This document shows positions 59,701 to 64,000 of a stretch of 64,000 bases of DNA, piece after piece (positions within the stretch are counted from its first letter, which is position 1; every line of letters begins with the position of its first letter). The notes below the pieces were generated by a model. The model was not told the origin of the DNA. It made no database searches and saw nothing but the letters and a program-made list of their open reading frames with translations. This DNA comes from Plasmodium coatneyi (Eukaryota > Apicomplexa > Aconoidasida > Haemosporida > Plasmodiidae). The translations under genes and the position numbers were made by a program. The DNA is taken from the NCBI RefSeq assembly GCF_001680005.1, contig NC_033565.1, positions 911,501 through 975,500 on the forward strand. Reading direction: 5' to 3'.

Positions 59701-62700
59701 TACTTCAATTTTACTCATTCTCCCCTGTTGGTGCTACTAAGAGCAATAGTGATAGTAAAGACAGCATAGTTACTGAGGACAGTAGAACTATTAATACATT
59801 AGTGTTACTAATACAGTGAAGAGAAGGAACCCACTGCACTGACCCCCTACTGCTACTTCCATTCAACTTTAGAAAACACTATTAGAAGAATTCGAAGAAC
59901 AAAGAAGTTGTTCGTAATATCTACTGAACGAATGTTAAGCGGAATTTTTTATAAGATCTGTTGCTCGAATTCCATGGGAAACAACTGTTACTGTGCATCT
60001 GCCTATATTAGGCCCTATATAGAATTCCTGGCATAAAGTGGAACAATGAAATTATTAAGGATAAATTAGTATAGAAAATGTTTCCCCTTTAAAATTGTTA
60101 CGTAAAAATTTGTTCGCATATATTCCTTGGGGAAATTTATTAGTAATAAGCTACCAAAGGATAGGAAGCCCATAAATTAATTGTTACAAAGTAGTAATTT
60201 ATATAATTCCTTATAAATTAGTGTTACGTGGAACTACTGTTCTAAATTCTTATGTGAAACCCCCCTCAGGTATTCTACACTTATGAATATTGTGGGGGAC
60301 AATAAATGGTCCATGTGTCTATTGCCATGTTCAACGCTTCCCCCTTCAAGGATGGGAAGGAAGTACATTTTCCGGTAGCTGAACCGAATTTGGACGGAGA
60401 CATCCAGTGGCATAGATGATGTCCGTGTTTTACGAATAAAAATTGCTTATACGGACCACAGTAAAAGTGCTTATGAGCACTAATTTGGGTGTGGCAGTGT
60501 CTGTTCCTATGATTCTCAGTATGTTATATGGAAGTCAAATTCTGCACCATTCATTAAGAACCATGATAACTCATAGATGGAACGCTTATATTGCATATTT
60601 GTGGGTGCCCAATAAGAATTCACTACGCATTTGTCCTGTATTCCCATTTAATATGTACGCGTATAACCCTTAGAAGGACGTAGAATGCAGCGGACATTCA
60701 TGCAATATAGGATATTACATGTACTCCATGAGGGCGCTGTATAATAGACCAAATTCTTATGTACTGGTTAACTGTTAAATTTAATGTTCGTCCTTTGAGT
60801 AAGCAATACTGTGAGTAAAGGGTACGGTGCTGCTTAATACTCCTACAGTAGGTGGGGAGCATTATATATATGGGCTACCGTACTATTCACTATCTCCGAA
60901 TCTGAACAGAAGGCAGCATCTATTTACTGCATAGGAATATAGGGACTATATACGTACTGAACGCGGAAACGGTTACACGTGCATAATGAAATAGTACTAT
61001 ACTGTAAAGTAAGAATTCTACACGTGTCCATACAGATAAGGCGCAAAAATATTTACACATGGGATGTACAGAAAAATACAAGAGCGAAATAATCACGGGA
61101 ATAGGTTAATTAAAAGGAAATATAAAGAGAATTACACCCTAACATATAAAAAAAAAGGACACCTGCATAAGCATTTTCCTCTTTTTATAGTAAATACTCC
61201 ATAATAAGCTTTTAATACAGTCATACATATACAATATCCTGTGATACTGTGGGTACTATGTGCATAAATATGAAGGAATTATATTAGTTCAACAGTATAA
61301 AATATAGAACTCAGGTCATAATAATACAAAACCACCTAAAGTGCCGCTCTCCTCCCTTTTACATCTCCCTTAAACTTGTATTATGTTATATATACTTGAG
61401 CTAAAGGGGAAAAAAGAAGAAGAAAAAGGGGTACATATATGTATGTGTGGTTATAGGAGTCACAGTCATTTTATTTGTAACCCATCACCATATATTGTAA
61501 CAAATATCTGTATGGAGGACTCTGACCATACACATATATAACATTCTATATATATAAAGTGAAATAATATACACGCGAAAGTAAAGAACACTGAATCATT
61601 TAGAACTTTCCCAATCCCTTAAAAATTCTGGAAACCTTATTCCCAATGCGTACTAAATAAAAACCATATACTCGCAAACACTTTTAACGATGCAAAAAAA
61701 AAAAAAAAAGAAGATAGAAAAAGTAGGGTAGCATTAATAATTAAAATATAATATGAAGTAAAGGAGTGAAAAAAAATCTCAGGTAACATGGTGTACACAT
61801 CTACCCCATATGCATAAGGTATTTGTATCATAATTATAAGGAAAAAGAAATAAGTAAAGAAATGAAGTAAAGGGAGAAAAGAAAAGAGAAAAGAAATGAA
61901 ATAAGAAAAGAAAAGTGAAAAAAAAAGTAGAAGGAACTTTTATTACTACTGCGAAGTCCTGAATAAAAGAATGGAGGAGGGGAGTGGTAGGTATGGTGTA
62001 AAAAAATGTGTTATTATATAAGGAATGTGTGAAAATTTTTCTTTTCTTCACACAAATAACACTCATGTAATTCATTTTATTATGTAATTTTCATTTATTT
62101 TATGAGTTCGTGCATAGTCTACCTATTACATATGAATAAAATCATGTGCACAATGTACACATGTACACATATGGTGAGGGAAGGGGGGAGGAGGGAAGGA
62201 AGAGTGTGCTCCTGTGAACATATGCATGTACGTGAAATGTATACGATAGATGTGCACGTTAAAAATTATTAATAATTTTTTTTTTAACAATAGTAGAACA
62301 TAAAATGAATAGAATACATGCTCAAATTTTTCTTACTCCAAAAAAAGAAAAAATGATGCTCTCCCCGCCCCCGCCTTATTGTGTACATTAGAGGAAGAAT
62401 GTGTATAGTAATAGCAGGGTTCTGAAGTAGTTTTACACATTTGAATAATATAATTGATATATGTATGGAATATATATAAGAAACTTAACCATTTCTTTTT
62501 TTTTTTTCTTATTATGTTTACTCAATACATTTGTTCTTAGTATTGATCGCACATATATAATGACTTTGATGTATATATGTATGCACAATCTGCTTTCTGT
62601 TACTTTTGGAAAAAATTAGAAGGAATGTGTACTGTTCACAGAAACAAAGAACTTCATATTCATCAAGAAACACTGTCGGACGGGGCACAATTCCTTGCAT

Positions 62701-62798
62701 ACATAAACTTCCCCCTATTTTTTCAAATAGATAGAGTAAAGTTTTTAATATAAATTTCACATTATACACACATATATAGAAGCCCATACATATTAACC
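59701..62798. other. Intergenic region between SICAvar and the third KIR gene
   Basis: This is AT-rich unique-looking sequence between two divergent variant genes. No intact gene or recognisable relic exon was found. The 76-codon frame at 60443-60673 has no KIR, SICA or other recognised motif. Both promoters must lie within 58.0-62.8 kb. Confidence 0.5.
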
Positions 62799-64000
62799 AT
62801 GTCCGAAACCGCACCAATAGCACCAGGAGGACCAATGGTAAGAAAAAGAATATTAAGGAATAATATTAAGGAAGAAAAGTTGTTAGGGGTGGTTGCTGGA
62901 AGGGAAGGTTGTTAGGTGGTAGGGTGGAAGGAATGTTGTGTTAGGGCTGGTGATAGGTGGGTTGTTAGGTGGTAGGATGATCGGTGGTAGGGTGGAAGGA
63001 ATGGTTGTTAGAGTGGTGAAAGAAAGATGGTGTTGGAGTGGTAGGTGGAAGGAAGGAAAGGATGTTCTAAGGAAGGAAAGGAAGGGTCTAAGGAGCAGGA
63101 AGGAAAGGAGGTCTAATAAAGAAGGAAAAAAAAGAATATACATACAACTCCTTATATATGTATGTGTAATACATATATTTACATATATATATGTGTATGT
63201 ATAACATATATATTTATGTTGCACACACATAACACCCACTCCCCCAGACGTGTTCATCAGTATCAATTACTGAGAAGTTATCCATATATAACACCTTCTA
63301 TACAAATTTCGACACTGCTGCAGGGATGCAGGTCGACGGGGGTACCGAAGGTACACAATTGACGGCTGAATTAAGGAGCAGCTTCCAGGATTGTACGAAA
63401 ATTATTGCGAACGCTGCAAAAATCGCGAACGCCTACGTATACGCATGTATGCAGAATGGGAAACCGGATTACGGGGATTCCCCTTGCTATTTCTTTTATT
63501 ATTGGTTCGGCCATAAATACTGGAACGACTTAGGTGTTAAACCATTGTCAAGCCTTTTGGATAAAATTTCCGAAACGCTGGAATCTTTTATCAGTAGTGG
63601 TGGAAAGAAGTGTGAATTTAAGTACAAAGATCTTGAGGACCACACCATTTTTCGCAACATGAAAATCATATTCGATTTTTACCACGATTATAAGGAACTA
63701 CCGAGGTTACTAAATACGTACAGTGGTACCACCTGTGCGAAAGAATGGTCCACCTATTGGGAAACAGTTTCTTCAGCATGTAAAGCTATGGAAAAGGTAT
63801 GCAGAGGAGAAGGGGCTAGTGAGCATAAGGGGAAACCATATTGTACAGACTTTGAGAAAACCTACGCTTTACATTGTGAAACAGCTAATCTCCACCAAAT
63901 GATGGCGGAACTAATAACAAGACATCACCAGCTTGAAGCTGCCGCAGCGGCCTCTACTGCAGAAGAAATCTTAAATAAAGCAACCACCACTTCTTCCATT
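62799..64000 (+). CDS. kir: KIR variant antigen, 5' part, cut by window end
   Basis: Exon 1 is 62799-62837 (MSETAPIAPGGPM, donor ATG|GTAAGA). Exon 2 runs from 63248 (acceptor CCCCCAG) and is still open at 64000. Both are phase 0, so 264 residues are visible. Exon 2 starts TCSSVSITEKLSIYNTFYTN, the usual KIR ectodomain start, and continues with the Cys pattern and CYFFYYWFGHKYWNDL. It reaches KPYCTDFEKTYALHC and an Ala-rich stretch (LEAAAAAS), which normally precedes the membrane segment. The transmembrane segment and cytoplasmic-tail exon should lie just beyond the window. A downstream AG (63322-63323) gives the wrong phase and was rejected as acceptor. Confidence 0.93.
62880..63127. repeat. 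Purine-rich repeat in KIR intron 1
   Basis: GGTGGTAGG/GGTTGTTAGG units (62885-63050) pass into GGTCTAAGGAAGGAAAGG units (63050-63125). The second type is the same as the repeat in intron 2 of the KIR gene at 19228-22288. Confidence 0.85.

Noticed and set aside
60443..60673. 76-codon frame as a possible KIR or SICA relic
   Set aside because: No Cys pattern, no CxFLYxW block and no transmembrane or tail exon nearby.
63312..63323. Acceptor CTGCTGCAG as start of KIR exon 2
   Set aside because: It gives the wrong phase with exon 1; the CCCCCAG acceptor ending at 63247 restores the family start motif in phase 0.
1..64000. tRNA, rRNA, transposon or insertion-sequence features
   Set aside because: Read by eye on both strands, no clover-leaf with a GGTTCGAATCC-type T-arm, no rRNA block and no transposase or reverse transcriptase motif was found; a covariance-model scan would be needed for small ncRNAs.

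Overview
The window is nuclear DNA of a malaria parasite of the simian clade that carries both SICAvar and KIR genes, that is Plasmodium knowlesi or P. coatneyi. The sequence alone does not let me separate the two. Evidence for this includes a complete nine-exon SICAvar gene, two complete KIR genes and one KIR cut by the window end, perfect CCCTAAA telomere heptads inside the chromosome, many short phase-compatible introns, and very frequent A/T homopolymers.

Layout. 1-9.5 kb is a conserved core block: ribosomal protein uS11 (RPS14, +), a RAP-domain organelle RNA-binding protein (-) and an NLI/FCP1-type HAD phosphatase (+). 9.5-22.3 kb is a variant-antigen island. It holds a 22-23 bp minisatellite, a sequence resembling the flank 3' of the SICAvar gene, a KIR gene (-), a 2.2 kb head-to-head array of degenerate telomere-like repeats, and a two-domain KIR gene (+). 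23-50 kb is a second core block: BolA (+), an SLC35-like membrane transporter (+), a ten-exon gene for a protein with about four LOTUS/OST-HTH domains and a PAM2 motif (-), a four-exon multi-pass membrane protein (+), a coiled-coil protein (-) and class III PI 3-kinase Vps34 (-). 51-64 kb is a second variant island. The SICAvar gene (-) has its last three codons and stop inside a ten-unit CCCTAAA array. It is followed by a polypyrimidine/polypurine zone and the start of a third KIR gene (+).

Function. The core genes cover translation, organelle RNA metabolism, phosphatase signalling, Fe-S or redox handling, membrane transport, post-transcriptional control and phosphoinositide trafficking. The variant genes encode proteins expected on the infected red-cell surface. 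Variant genes embedded between housekeeping blocks and next to interstitial telomere repeats match the known organisation of this clade, where these families are not confined to chromosome ends.

The observations I rate highest are the LOTUS plus PAM2 gene, whose ten exons I could join with consistent phases; the long inverted repeat of telomere-like sequence at 16.0-18.2 kb; the telomere array that supplies a SICAvar stop codon; and the complementary repeat tracts in the two introns flanking the second domain of the double KIR. Exon models were built by eye from splice motifs, reading frame and family patterns; no alignment or transcript data were available.
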